DNA of 64,000 nt from Paenibacillus flagellatus (GTDB lineage: Bacteria; Bacillota; Bacilli; Paenibacillales; NBRC-103111). Under the pieces are notes generated by a model. It had not been told where the DNA came from, searched no databases, and was given only the letters and a program-made list of their open reading frames with translations. Shown piece after piece: positions 17,640 to 27,000 of this stretch. Location: the NCBI RefSeq assembly GCF_003217775.1, contig NZ_QJVJ01000007.1, positions 124,001 to 188,000 of the forward strand. Reading direction: 5' to 3'. Each line of letters opens with the position of its first letter. The first letter of the stretch is position 1. The position numbers and the translations under genes are program-made.

Positions 17640-17716
17640 GCTTTTTGGGGAAATTGTGGCCTTCGCGGCTTTTCGCCGTACGATCCCGACGGGAACAAGT
17701 ACGGCTGCGCGATACG
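17640..17716 (+). pseudogene. Isolated C-terminal fragment of another VOC protein
   Basis: In the frame passing 17668 the translation reads CGLRGFSPYDPDGNKYGCAI, the final strand of a VOC domain, with no upstream domain and no start. It is the third VOC tail in about 850 bp (after LDPDGNRIG and KDPDGNVLM). It lies directly before the DinB-like gene. Confidence 0.5.
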
Positions 17717-17749
17717 GAAACATAATCGATGGAAACGGTGGGAGTCTGC

Positions 17750-18430
17750 ATGAACCAGGAGCAGCGCAAAGCGTGGAACGAGAATCATAAGCGGTTGACG
17801 GACATGATCGCAAAACCGGCCGAACACCAAGAAGCGGTCGAGTTGTTTTTGAGCCAGCACGCTTGGCTATACGCCGGCGGCATGGACGGGGACGGGCATC
17901 CGACGATGGAGGACGAGCTGGTACAAGACATCAAGGAAGAGACGCTCCGCCGATACCCCGTCGAGATGCCGGACACGCGAAACTCGATCGTCTGGCACCT
18001 GTGGCATATCGCCCGGATCGAAGATATGACGATGAACGTCCTCATTCATGGCGGAGACCAACTTTTTCATAATTGGCAGGCCAAAATGAACGTAACCGCC
18101 GTCCATTCCGGCAATGAAATGAGGGAGGAGGAAGCCGCCGCATTCAGCGCGACAGTCGATCCGGATGCGTTATTCTCGTATCGTCTTGCCGTGGGAAGAC
18201 GGACGCGCGAGATCATGCGGTCGCTGCAGCCCGGACAGTTTAAGACGAAGGTCGACCCCGCGCGCATCCGACGTCTGCTCGAGCAAGGCGCCGTCAAAGA
18301 CGAGGCGCGATGGCTTCTCGATTACTGGGGCGGCAAAACGTTCGCCGGCTTGGTGTTGATGCCCGCTACCCGGCACCCTTTCGTGCACTTGAACCGATGC
18401 CTGCGGATTAAAGAAAAATACCAAAAATAA
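17750..18430 (+). CDS. DinB-superfamily protein
   Basis: A 226-residue helical protein. SIVWHLWHIARIEDMTMN and the C-terminal LMPATRHPFVHLNRCLRI carry the spaced histidines of the DinB/YfiT four-helix metal-binding fold. The ATG at 17750 has GGTGGGAG 5-6 bases upstream; an in-frame ATG 21 bases earlier is less well placed. Such proteins are often thiol-dependent or metal-dependent transferases, but the reaction here is unknown. The next gene is an ArsR-type pseudogene, and DinB/ArsR/VOC genes often travel together as small stress cassettes (inference). Confidence 0.8.
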   Translation: MNQEQRKAWNENHKRLTDMIAKPAEHQEAVELFLSQHAWLYAGGMDGDGHPTMEDELVQDIKEETLRRYPVEMPDTRNSIVWHLWHIARIEDMTMNVLIHGGDQLFHNWQAKMNVTAVHSGNEMREEEAAAFSATVDPDALFSYRLAVGRRTREIMRSLQPGQFKTKVDPARIRRLLEQGAVKDEARWLLDYWGGKTFAGLVLMPATRHPFVHLNRCLRIKEKYQK

Positions 18431-18694
18431 ACGAATCGTGGAGACGCTCGCCCAGGAAGGCCAGAAGACGGCGACGCAGCTCGCCGAACGTTTCCGATTA
18501 CGCTTCAAGGCGTCCTCAAACATTTGAACGCCCTCCAGGACGCCCGGCTGGTCGACGTCCGGCAGAACGGACGGGACAAGCGGTATTTCCTCACTCCCGA
18601 CTCTCTTCGCGTATTAGGGCAATGGGCCCAATCGGCGGGGCGATGGGGGACGAACGCCTGCCTCGGCCGGAGAGAGATGCTGGAAAACGAATGA
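18431..18694 (+). pseudogene. ArsR-family transcriptional regulator, broken
   Basis: One frame reads RIVETLAQEGQKTATQLAERF, then a single-base frameshift near 18492-18497 is needed to continue as PITLQGVLKHLNALQDARLV and on through a wing (RQNGRDKRYFLTPDSL) to ...RREMLENE and a stop. This is the winged-helix core of an ArsR/SmtB-type repressor. The N-terminal helix and start codon are absent. It follows the DinB-like stop without a gap. Confidence 0.75.
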
Positions 18695-19019
18695 TCGCGA
18701 ATGGGAGAAACCCGGGGAGACAGGACCGGGCGTTCGCGATGCATAGGGATGGATGTGCAGGCTGTTTCCGATCCGGGAAACGGCCTTTGCCTTTTCCATG
18801 GCGCGCTGACCGCCTTCTTTTCCCGTTTCGCGGTCGTATGGCGCCCGCATCACCAACCGCCGAATGCGGCAATGAAACTTTTGTCGGAACACGATAGGAC
18901 GTTCGGTTTAGGGGAAAGTTGGAAAATTTGTCGAAAACGTATGGTGCGCCGTCCCACTCCATGGTACAATGACCCGGGAATCCTAATATATTCCAAGCGA
19001 GAGGAAAAGGAGAGAGGCC
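18695..19019 (+). other. Intergenic region with a possible -10 element
   Basis: No gene was recognised here. GGTACAAT at 18963-18970 is a reasonable -10 for the WG-repeat gene; the expected -35 position (TGGTGC) is poor. Confidence 0.35.
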
Positions 19020-21389
19020 ATGAAACGAATGGTAGCCGCGGGGGCCGTATGGCTCGCCTGCCTGCTCGCATTCGCCGCTTCCGTCGCGGCGGCGGCGTCT
19101 GCCGACACGGAGCGGGTGATCGAGAAAGGGCAGGTGACGTACCAATACGTCGATTACTGGGGGGAGGAGCAGGCGACGACCCATTCGTCGGCGCTTGTCG
19201 TCAAGAACGGCACGGCAACCGTTCCGATCTTCATGCTGCAGAGCGGAAATGCCAAAGACATTCCGCTGGAAGCGACGTACGATCGCGCGACGGGCCGCAT
19301 CACCGTCTTTGACATCGCCCGTTCCGCTTATTACGACCTGAAGGTCGGGTCGTCCAAAGTGACCGTGCTGAACAAGGAGAAGATCAAGCAGTCCGAGCTT
19401 ACGCTCGCTTCGGACATCACCGTCCATTTGGTCGGAGACTATCCTTGCTTTCCGCTCGAATGGTTCCAGAAGATCGGCTATTCCGCGACCTTCGACGGGG
19501 AGCGGGGCGTCACGATCGATTTCCGGCCGAAGGCGGACGCGGCCGAGGCGGAGGAAACGAAGCTGTATCCGTTTTCGATCGGCAGCCGGTACGGCTACAT
19601 GGACGATACGGGAAAAGTCGTCATCGAGCCCGAATACGAAGGGGCGGAGCCGTTTTCCGAAGGGCTCGCCGCCGTTCAGTCCGACGGCTTGTGGGGGTAT
19701 ATCGACGCATCCGGCTCGTTCGCGATCAAGCCGCAGTTCGATACGGCCGCCCGGTTTTCCAACGGCGCCGCCGCGGTGGGACGCAGGACGGACGGCGAGT
19801 TGAAGTTCGGTTACATCGATAAGCAGGGCAAGATGGCCAAAGGGTTCGAATACGACTGGGCGCTGCCGTTCCGGGACGGCTATGCGGCGGCCGTGTGGGG
19901 GAATCATTTCGTCTTCATCGACAAGAACGGCACGAACCTGATTTACAAGTTTCACGAAGACGCGGGTCCGTTCTCGGAAAACTTGGCCAAAGTCGCCAGA
20001 GAGGACCGTTACGGCTATATCAACAAGCGCGGCGAGGAGGTCGTGCCGCTCCAATTCGAGGATGCGGGCGACTTCTCCGAAGGGCTGGCCGCCGCCAAGA
20101 CGAACGGCAAATGGGGCTACATCGACAAGACGGGCTCGTACGTCATCCCCGCGCGCTTCGACCATGCCGGGCCGTTCGCCGAAGGGCTCGCCGTCGTGAA
20201 GGAAGGCGACCGTTACGGCTATACCGACAAAACCGGCAAAATGGCGATCGCCGCAGCCTTTACTTCCGCAGGCGACTTCAAGGACGGCTACGCGCCAGCC
20301 GAAAGCGGCGACAAGTGGGGCTACATCGACACTGACGGGAAATGGGCGATCCGCCCGGCATACGACTTCGCCGACGGCAAAACCGGCCCGTTTTTCGCCG
20401 TTCGGGAAGGAAGCCGTTCCTTCTACGTCGACAAGCAGGGGAACGTCGTTCGTCCGCGCGATTCGCAGGGTCGCGACTATTCCCTCGTGTTCGTCGCGGG
20501 GAAAGCGATCGAAGTGAACGGGAAGCTGCTCGATCTCGAAGTGCCGCCGGTCGTCCGCAACGGTACGACGCTTGTCCCGGCACGCGCCATTTTGGAAAGC
20601 CTGGGTCTCGAGCTCGGATGGGATCCGGCTGCCGGAACGGTGACGGCGACGCGGGCGGGGCTCTCGATCAAGCTGACGATCGACGACACGAATGCGCTCG
20701 TGAACGGGTCGTCCGTGACGCTCGAAGCCGCACCCGCGATCGAGAACGGCTCGACGCTCGTCCCGGTTCGCTTCTTGTCCGAAACAGTCGGGGCGAAGGT
20801 CGACTACGCGCCGTATCGTCCGTTCGACCCGGTTCTGTTCGGAATGGAGGAGCTATGGGCCGGCTTCGACGAATGGGTGGACGCGTTCAACCGATCCGGC
20901 GCGGACGAGCGCGAGCAGATGGCGCTCGAGCTTCAGGACGAGCTGAACGAGGTGGAGGCGGGGTACAAGGCGCACTTCGCCGAATATCCGAACGACGCCG
21001 GAGCTTATATGGAATACGCGTTTCTGCTCGGCGAGCTGGCCCAGCTGTTCGGCGCGGACGAGATATGGAACGAGGCCAAAGCGATTGCCGCTCAAGCGGC
21101 GGAGATCGTTCCGGAGAACCGGCTGTACTTCAACTTGTACGCGGCGGATCGAAGCTCGGACGAACAAAGCGTGTCGGCCGCTTATTCGGCCGCGGCGAAG
21201 GCCGATCCGTATCTGGTCTTGAACCATGCGCTCGTCAACGGTACTTTTTTCGACGCAGGGAAAGCGCTGAGCGGACTTAACGGCATGGACGACATGGCGA
21301 TATTTTGCCTGAACAAAGCGCTGGCATCCGAAGACGAAGAGGAGCGCAAGCGGGCGAAAGCGCTCTTGGGAGAAAAGTACGGCTTGTAA
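19020..21389 (+). CDS. Secreted WG-repeat protein with copper-amine-oxidase-like stalk domain
   Basis: A 789-residue exported protein with a Sec signal peptide (residues 1-29, AAAASA). Residues about 185-480 hold around seven WG repeats with the YGYxDxxGKxVIxPxFxxAxxFSEGLAxV pattern. Residues about 490-600 match the copper amine oxidase N-terminal-like stalk domain common in Paenibacillus secreted proteins (VPPVVRNGTTLVPARAI and ENGSTLVPVRFLSE). The C-terminus (about 610-789) is helical and TPR-like. AGGAAAAGGAGAGAGG precedes the ATG. WG repeats are thought to be binding surfaces; no enzymatic motif is seen. A strong terminator follows. Confidence 0.9.
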   Translation: MKRMVAAGAVWLACLLAFAASVAAAASADTERVIEKGQVTYQYVDYWGEEQATTHSSALVVKNGTATVPIFMLQSGNAKDIPLEATYDRATGRITVFDIARSAYYDLKVGSSKVTVLNKEKIKQSELTLASDITVHLVGDYPCFPLEWFQKIGYSATFDGERGVTIDFRPKADAAEAEETKLYPFSIGSRYGYMDDTGKVVIEPEYEGAEPFSEGLAAVQSDGLWGYIDASGSFAIKPQFDTAARFSNGAAAVGRRTDGELKFGYIDKQGKMAKGFEYDWALPFRDGYAAAVWGNHFVFIDKNGTNLIYKFHEDAGPFSENLAKVAREDRYGYINKRGEEVVPLQFEDAGDFSEGLAAAKTNGKWGYIDKTGSYVIPARFDHAGPFAEGLAVVKEGDRYGYTDKTGKMAIAAAFTSAGDFKDGYAPAESGDKWGYIDTDGKWAIRPAYDFADGKTGPFFAVREGSRSFYVDKQGNVVRPRDSQGRDYSLVFVAGKAIEVNGKLLDLEVPPVVRNGTTLVPARAILESLGLELGWDPAAGTVTATRAGLSIKLTIDDTNALVNGSSVTLEAAPAIENGSTLVPVRFLSETVGAKVDYAPYRPFDPVLFGMEELWAGFDEWVDAFNRSGADEREQMALELQDELNEVEAGYKAHFAEYPNDAGAYMEYAFLLGELAQLFGADEIWNEAKAIAAQAAEIVPENRLYFNLYAADRSSDEQSVSAAYSAAAKADPYLVLNHALVNGTFFDAGKALSGLNGMDDMAIFCLNKALASEDEEERKRAKALLGEKYGL

Positions 21390-21417
21390 TAACGAATGCT
21401 CCGAGAAAAAGCAAAGG

Positions 21418-21449
21418 GGCGGTTCCCGATCATCGAGAACCGCCTTTTT
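21418..21449 (+). terminator. Strong terminator between convergent genes
   Basis: GGCGGTTC (21418-21425) and GAACCGCC (21437-21444) form a perfect 8-bp stem followed by TTTTTG. It lies between the convergent WG-repeat and DUF2680-like genes; on the minus strand the trailing tract is weaker. Confidence 0.9.
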
Positions 21450-21472
21450 GTTCGTTGGGCGATGCCGTCCGC

Positions 21473-22369
21473 TTACGCTTCGGCCGCGGCAGTCGCGTTC
21501 GTGCCGTCCGCATTCGTATCGGTGCCGCGCGGCCCGCCTTTGCCTTTGCCGCCCCGGTCGCCGCCCGGGAAGCCGCCCTTGCCGGCGAGCTCGCCGTTCA
21601 CCCGCTTCGTCGCGCGGTCGGCCAGCTCCGCCTTGCGGGCGTCGTACTGCTCCTGCGTCAGCTTGCCGTCGGCGAGCAGCTGATCGAGCTGGGCCGTTTC
21701 GGTTTGGACGATCAGGTCGACGACCGATTGGACGGCGACGTTTTTCTCGCCGGCGATTGCGGCGAGCGTCTTGCCGGACTGGAGCGCCTCATGCAGCTCG
21801 TCCTGCGTCATACCGAGCAGCGTCGCCAGCTCCTCGGACGAGCCGTGCCGTCCTCCATTGCCGCCGCGGTCGCCGCCCGGGAAGCCGCCTTTGCCGGCGA
21901 GCTCGCCGTTCACCCGCTTCGTCGCGCGGTCGGCCAGCTCCGCCTTGCGGGCGTCGTACTGCTCCTGCGTCAGCTTGCCGTCGGCGAGCAGCTGGTCGAG
22001 CCGTGCCGTCTCGGTTCGGACGATCAGGTCGACGACCGATTGGACGCTGACATTTTTCTCGCCGGCGATCGCGGCGATCGTCTTGCCGGACTTGAGCGCC
22101 TCATGCAGCTCGTCCTGCGTCATGCCGAGCAGCGTCGCCAGCTCCTCGGACGAGCCGACGCCGTGCAGGCTGCGGCCGAAGTCGCCGGCCCCGCGCTTCC
22201 CGCCGAAAGGCTTGCCGTTCTGTACGGGGGAGTCGGCTTGGGTTTGCGAAGTCGGCTCCGCCGCCGCCGTCGTCGCCGCGTTCGCGTAATGGGTGGCGAC
22301 AAGTCCGCCGCCGAGCGTAATCGTCAAGGCCAGCGTCGTAGCGGCCAACGTTTTCATTTGTTTTTTCAT
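21473..22369 (-). CDS. Secreted protein with two near-identical internal repeats, DUF2680-like
   Basis: A 298-residue exported protein. The signal peptide (MKKQMKTLAATTLALTITLG...ANA) is followed by a Gln/Thr-rich linker and two ~99-residue repeats. Each repeat starts SSEELATLLGMTQDELHEAL, continues with a helix ending KLTQEQYDARKAELADRA, and closes with a Gly-rich GGFPGGDRGG segment. The helix resembles the short LTQEQ...K helices of DUF2680 proteins. GGAGGAG lies 7 bases before the ATG at 22369; the long frame upstream is noncoding. The promoter region carries an 11-bp-phased array, pointing to control by an OmpR-type response regulator. Function is unknown. Confidence 0.88.
   Translation of the reverse strand: MKKQMKTLAATTLALTITLGGGLVATHYANAATTAAAEPTSQTQADSPVQNGKPFGGKRGAGDFGRSLHGVGSSEELATLLGMTQDELHEALKSGKTIAAIAGEKNVSVQSVVDLIVRTETARLDQLLADGKLTQEQYDARKAELADRATKRVNGELAGKGGFPGGDRGGNGGRHGSSEELATLLGMTQDELHEALQSGKTLAAIAGEKNVAVQSVVDLIVQTETAQLDQLLADGKLTQEQYDARKAELADRATKRVNGELAGKGGFPGGDRGGKGKGGPRGTDTNADGTNATAAAEA
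21549..22157. repeat. Tandem in-frame duplication, 297-bp units offset by 312 bp
   Basis: Bases 21549-21845 repeat at 21861-22157 with only scattered substitutions, giving the two protein repeats. The 312-bp offset is a multiple of three, so the duplication preserves the frame. The few differences include conservative changes (K/Q, I/L, R/Q), suggesting a fairly recent duplication. Confidence 0.9.
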
Positions 22370-22481
22370 CGAAATTCTCCTCCGTTTGATTAAGTTTGGT
22401 TGATTCGTAGGGTATCGAGTCTTCTTCTTTCTTCGTCGGCAGTACGGTTTCTCTCGTTCACCTCCCGTCCGTCTTGAAACC

Positions 22482-22558
22482 ATCTTAGCCCGCCTACATG
22501 AAAGCAGCATGAAGACGGGCTGAACGTTCGTTGAAAGCAAGCTGAAGGAAAGCTGAAG
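22482..22558 (-). promoter_or_regulatory. Six TGAA/TTCA motifs at exact 11-bp spacing with a -10: OmpR-type operator
   Basis: TGAA begins at 22499, 22510, 22521, 22532, 22543 and 22554, all exactly 11 bp apart; on the minus strand this is six TTCA direct repeats. A minus-strand -10-like TAAGAT lies at 22482-22487 with no good -35, and the nearest repeats overlap the -35 zone. This is the geometry of PhoB/OmpR-family activators, which bind 11-bp-phased direct repeats next to the -10. The target is the secreted repeat protein. The cognate regulator cannot be named. Confidence 0.6.
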
Positions 22559-23027
22559 CCGGCGGTAAAACCGGCACGAATCGGAAGGTGGGGGAGAAGG
22601 AACGCGCGCGCTTCGGATCGTTCGTTCGAAGGCGCCCGTGCGGGCAGCAGATCGAGGCAGGGACGGCGGCTGCCGCCTTCTTATTGACGACGTAGCCGAG
22701 CCGCTTACCGACCGAGGGGGATTTTCCGAAAAAGAAGGTCCGACAAAGGAAGTCCGCGTTGGGTCTCTACATACTTGCTACCGGAAGGAAGAAAGGGGGG
22801 AAAGGATCGGATACGACCCATCTTAGGTAACGGACTCCTGAGTCCGGAGTCGGAATAGGACGGAATCCGTGGCGAATAGGCTTCTTTATCGGCAAATAAC
22901 GTCTCCTGAGGACCGTCACCGCCCCAATCCTTTAGAATGAAGCCGGAGCGTGCGGAGGAGGATCGGAGCCGGCGGCGAATGGAGCCGGTAATCCGTTGAT
23001 GGGCCGGCTTCGCCACAAAAAGCCGGC
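22559..23027. other. Gene-free region
   Basis: No gene with an RBS and credible translation was found. There are only short imperfect hairpins (for example around 22834-22850) and a GCCGGCTT...AAGCCGGC hairpin at 23004-23027 that overlaps the end of the next minus-strand gene and has no T-tract. Confidence 0.4.
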
Positions 23028-23336
23028 TCACCGCCGGCCTTTTCCGCCCTTCGCGATCTCCTCCGTGACGACGAACGCCAGCTCCTCGTTGCCGAACAGC
23101 GACAAGACGCCGAGCACGGTTTCGTCCGGAATGTCGCCGGCCTCCTCCTTCGGCACCGTCAGCTCGATCGCTTGGCGCAGGACGTCGTTGGCCGCTTGGT
23201 CCGGATACGCCCGCTTGTACAGCTCCTCCGGATCGAGACCGCGGTTGACGCACCATTGGGCGAAGACGAGCACCATCATATGCTCGTCCCGTTCGTAGTT
23301 TCGGATGATTTGTTCTTCCATTTGTTTGCGGTCCAT
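23028..23336 (-). CDS. Small conserved-looking acidic protein, unknown function
   Basis: A 102-residue soluble protein beginning MDRKQMEEQIIRNYERDEHM. It is predicted helical and acidic with no signal peptide or known motif. The ATG at 23336 is supported by AAAGGAG 9 bases upstream and by a near-perfect promoter; the longer frame upstream overlaps the promoter and is rejected. It is divergent from the MarR gene, sharing a ~165-bp regulatory region, so the MarR protein may influence it. I do not recognise the family. Confidence 0.75.
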   Translation of the reverse strand: MDRKQMEEQIIRNYERDEHMMVLVFAQWCVNRGLDPEELYKRAYPDQAANDVLRQAIELTVPKEEAGDIPDETVLGVLSLFGNEELAFVVTEEIAKGGKGRR

Positions 23337-23372
23337 CGGGTCGTTCTCCTTTGACGTTCGATTATGACTTTC

Positions 23373-23401
23373 ATTATACGGAACGTTCACTTCTTTGTCA
23401 T
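23373..23401 (-). promoter_or_regulatory. Sigma-A promoter of the small acidic protein gene
   Basis: On the minus strand, ATGACA, a 17-bp spacer and a perfect TATAAT match the consensus in 11 of 12 positions. Confidence 0.8.
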
Positions 23402-23420
23402 TGACGGACGGGAACCGTTT

Positions 23421-23449
23421 TTGATATAGTTCCACTATCGAACTATTTT
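23421..23449 (+). promoter_or_regulatory. marR promoter overlapped by a palindromic operator
   Basis: TTGATA (23421-23426) and TATTTT (23444-23449) are 17 bp apart. The perfect inverted repeat ATAGTTC-N7-GAACTAT (23426-23446) fills the spacer and touches both hexamers, the usual arrangement for an autoregulated MarR repressor. Confidence 0.65.
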
Positions 23450-23503
23450 AGAATCAAACAGTTTGACTGTGGAACAAGTTCTCGAATGGGAGGAGGGTAC
23501 AGG

Positions 23504-23950
23504 ATGACGATGAACGACGAGCTGCTCAAAGACATTATCGGCCGGTACGAGCGGGTTACGTTTACGGTGGAACGGCGGCTTAACGCGCTTATTCGCGAGT
23601 TGATGCCCGACGGGATCACGATCGACCAATACGCCATTCTGCGCTACATCGCTTCCAGAAGCATGTGTACATCGTCGGAGCTGTCGGATACGTTTTATGT
23701 CGGCAAAAGCTCGATCACGGCGATCATTACGCGATTGTTCGAGAAGAAGCTGCTCAAGCGGATCCCCGACGAAAAAGACCGGCGCGTCACCTATTTGGCG
23801 CTGACGGAGGAAGGCGAGCGGATGACCGAAGAGATGTGCGGCAGCATTCAGCGGCTGCTGTCGAAATATATTCAGCATTTCGACGAGCAGGAAGCGATTG
23901 CGTTCATTACGACGTTCGAGAAGCTCGGCCGGGTCCTGACGGACGGCTGA
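23504..23950 (+). CDS. MarR-family transcriptional regulator
   Basis: A 148-residue winged-helix regulator: TIDQYAILRYIASRSMCTSSEL leads into the recognition helix (YVGKSSITAIITRLFEKKLL) and the wing (RIPDEKDRRVTYLALTEEG). The ATG at 23504 is preceded by GGAGGAGGG. Gene order, MarR immediately followed by a large MMPL exporter, matches B. subtilis YdgG-YdgH, where the regulator represses the exporter; the same logic is likely here. A palindrome over the gene's own promoter suggests autorepression. Confidence 0.92.
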   Translation: MTMNDELLKDIIGRYERVTFTVERRLNALIRELMPDGITIDQYAILRYIASRSMCTSSELSDTFYVGKSSITAIITRLFEKKLLKRIPDEKDRRVTYLALTEEGERMTEEMCGSIQRLLSKYIQHFDEQEAIAFITTFEKLGRVLTDG

Positions 23951-24045
23951 GCGCCGAGGGCCGCGATGCGAGAGCGCATGCGGCGGCGGCACACGGTCCG
24001 GCCGAAGCCGGATAGGCAACAAGCGTGAAGGGGGCATTCGGATTC

Positions 24046-27000
24046 ATGAAAACGATTTTGAAATTTCGCTGGCTCGTCCTGATCCTATGGATCGCCGGGG
24101 CGGTCGGCCTGTTCCTGACGGCGCCGAATATGGCGGACCTGGTCCGGGACAAAGGGCAGATCAACGTACCCGACGGCTATTCCTCGACGATCGCCGCGGA
24201 TTTGCTGCGGGAGATGAAGGGAGAGGGCGACGGCACGTCGGGCGAGCTCAGCTCCGTCCTCGTGTTCCACAACGATCAAGGGTTGTCGTCCGCCGATATG
24301 GACGAAGTGAAGCGCGGCGTCGACAGGCTGAAAAACGCCAAGGACAGCGCCGGCGTTACGTCGGTGACGACCCACTTCGACATGCCGGACTTGGCGAAGC
24401 AAATGGTCGCGGGCGACGGCAAAACGGTGCTCGTCCTCGTCGGGGCGGAGCAGGGCGACCGGACGCCGGCCGAGCTGCGCGAAGCGCTCTACGGCGCGGT
24501 ATCCGACGTGAAAATCGACCACTATTATACCGGCAACTGGCTCATTAACGAAGACGTCGTCGAAAGCTCGCAGGAAGGGCTGAAGAAGACGGAATGGATT
24601 ACCGTCGTCTTCATATTGGCCATCCTGTTCGTCGTCTTCCGTTCGGCGATCGCGCCGTTTATCCCGCTGCTGTCGGTCGGCTTGACGTATGTGGTGTCGC
24701 AGTCGGTCGTCGCTTTTTTGGTCCATTACTTGGACTTTCCGCTGTCCAACTTTACGCAAATTTTTCTCGTCGCGGTGCTGTTCGGCATCGGCACGGACTA
24801 CTGCATTCTGCTGATCAGCCGGTTCAAGGAGGAATTGGCGCACCGCGGAGACAAAACCGAGGCGATTCTGGAAACGTACCGGACCGCCGGCAAAACGGTG
24901 CTCTACTCCGGTTTGGCCGTGCTCGTCGGCTTCGCCTCGATCGGGCTGTCGACGTTCGTGCTGTACCGTTCCGCCGTGGCGGTGGCGGTCGGCGTCGCGG
25001 TTCTGCTTTTGGCGCTGTACACGATCGTGCCGTTTTTCATGGCGGTGCTCGGCAAGGCGATTTTCTGGCCGGCGAAAGGCTCGCTCGAGCATAAGCCGAG
25101 CCGGCTGTGGGGCGCGGTCGGCTCGTTCTCGCTGAAGCGTCCGCTGTGGGCGCTCGTCGTGCTGGCCGTGATCATCGTGCCGTTCCTGGCCGCTTACAAA
25201 GGCTCGATCTCGTTCAACTCGCTGGACGAAATCGGCGACAAGTACAAGTCGGTCAAAGCGTTCCAAGTGATCTCCGACAGCTTCGGTCCCGGCGATTCGC
25301 TGCCTTCCACGGTCGTCCTGAAGGCCGACAAGCCGATGGATACGGCCGAAGGGCTGGCGGCGGTGGAGCAAGTGACGCGGGAGCTCGTCAAGACGGACGG
25401 CGTCAAGACGGTGCGCAGCGCCACGAGGCCGACCGGGGAGGCGATGCAGGACTTCCAGGTCGCGTCGCAGGTCGGCAAAGTCGACGACGGTCTCGGGCAA
25501 AGCACCGACGGCCTCGGCCAAATCGGCAAAGGGCTGTCCGAGGCGAGCAAGGCGCTCGGCGATAATGCGCCGAAGCTGAACGAGGCCGTACAGGGGGCCG
25601 AGCGGCTGACGGCCGGGACGAACGAGCTGAAAGCCGGCGTCGTCCGGCTCGGCGACGGGCTGAAGCGGATCGAGGCCGGCTTGCGCGACGGCTCCACCGG
25701 AGCGGGTGAGCTGCGCGCCGGGCTCGAGCAAGCCCGGTCGAGCGCGGAGCAGCTGGCCGCGTCGAGCCGCCAGCTGCTGGCGGGCTACCGCGACATCGGC
25801 GGCGGCTTGGACCGGCTGTCCAACGCGTACGGCGACGTCGCCGCGAAGCAGGAGCAGCTGGCCCAAGGGCTGACCGAGCTGGAAACGGGGCTCGGCGGTC
25901 TCGAGCAGAAGTATCCGCAGCTGAAGCAGGATCCGGATTATTTGAAGGCGATGGGCGCGGTCGGCCAGCTTCGGACCGGCGCAGCCGGCATCGCCGAAGG
26001 GCTGAAGCAGATGAACGGCCAATTGGCCGGACTCTCGCAAGGGATCGGTCAGGCGAACGCCGGCTTCGAGCAGGCGGCGGCCGGTCAGGAGGCGCTCGCG
26101 CAAGGACTCGCCCGCTTGGCGGACGGCATCGCGCAGCTGCAGGCGGGGATCGAGCAGGCCGCAGACGGCCAGGGGCAAATCGTCGCGAACGTGCCGCGGC
26201 TGAGCCAAGGGTTCGACGAGCTGGCGTCCGGCCAGGAGCAGCTCAAGAACGGCTTCGCGGAGCTGAACGCGCAGCTCGGCCAGCTGACGAGCGGTCTCGA
26301 CCAAAGCGTCGGCGGCCTGGCGCAAGTGTCCGGCGGTCTGCAGACGGCGCAATCGTTCCTGAACGAGCTGTCCGAGGCGCCGAACAAGCAGCTGACGGGC
26401 TGGCATCTCCCGTCCGAAGCGCTGAAAAACGAAGCTTTCAAACAATCGCTCGACGTCTACATGTCGAAGGACCGGACAATCGTCAAGTTCGACGTCGTAT
26501 TCGCCGGCAACCCGTACGATACCGAGACGCTGCAAAAGACGGACGACCTGAACGCCGCCGTCACCCGGGCGCTCAAAGGGACCGGCTACGACAATGCCGC
26601 GTTCGCGGTCGAAGGCGTGACGAGCATGAACAACGACTTGCGCAACATATCCGCGGACGATTACTCGCGCACGATGGTGCTCATGCTCATCGGCATCACC
26701 ATCATCCTGATCGTCCTGTTCCGTTCGATCGTCATGCCGATTTACCTCATTTTGTCGCTGCTCGTCACGTTCTATACGTCGATGGCGATTACGGAGGTGC
26801 TGTTCGTCCGTATACTCGGCTATTCGGGCATCAGCTGGGCGGTTCCGTTCTTCGGCTTCGTCATGCTGATGGCGCTCGGCATCGACTACAGCATTTTCTT
26901 GATGGACCGGTTCAAGGAATACCGGCACTTGTCGCCGCAGGAAGCGATCTTGCTCGCGATGAAAAACATGGGCACCGTCATCATGTCCGCCGCCGTCATT

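Noticed and set aside
18701-19312. Plus-strand ORF across the WG-gene promoter
   Set aside because: No RBS, and it runs out of frame into the WG-repeat gene whose own start, SD and signal peptide are clear.
23001-23030. GCCGGCTT/AAGCCGGC hairpin as a terminator of the small acidic gene
   Set aside because: No T-tract on either strand and it overlaps the stop codon; kept only as an unassigned hairpin.
22705-23256. 183-codon minus-strand ORF in the gene-free region
   Set aside because: Overlaps the supported small gene in another frame, has no RBS, and its translation is Arg/Gly/Ser-rich noise.
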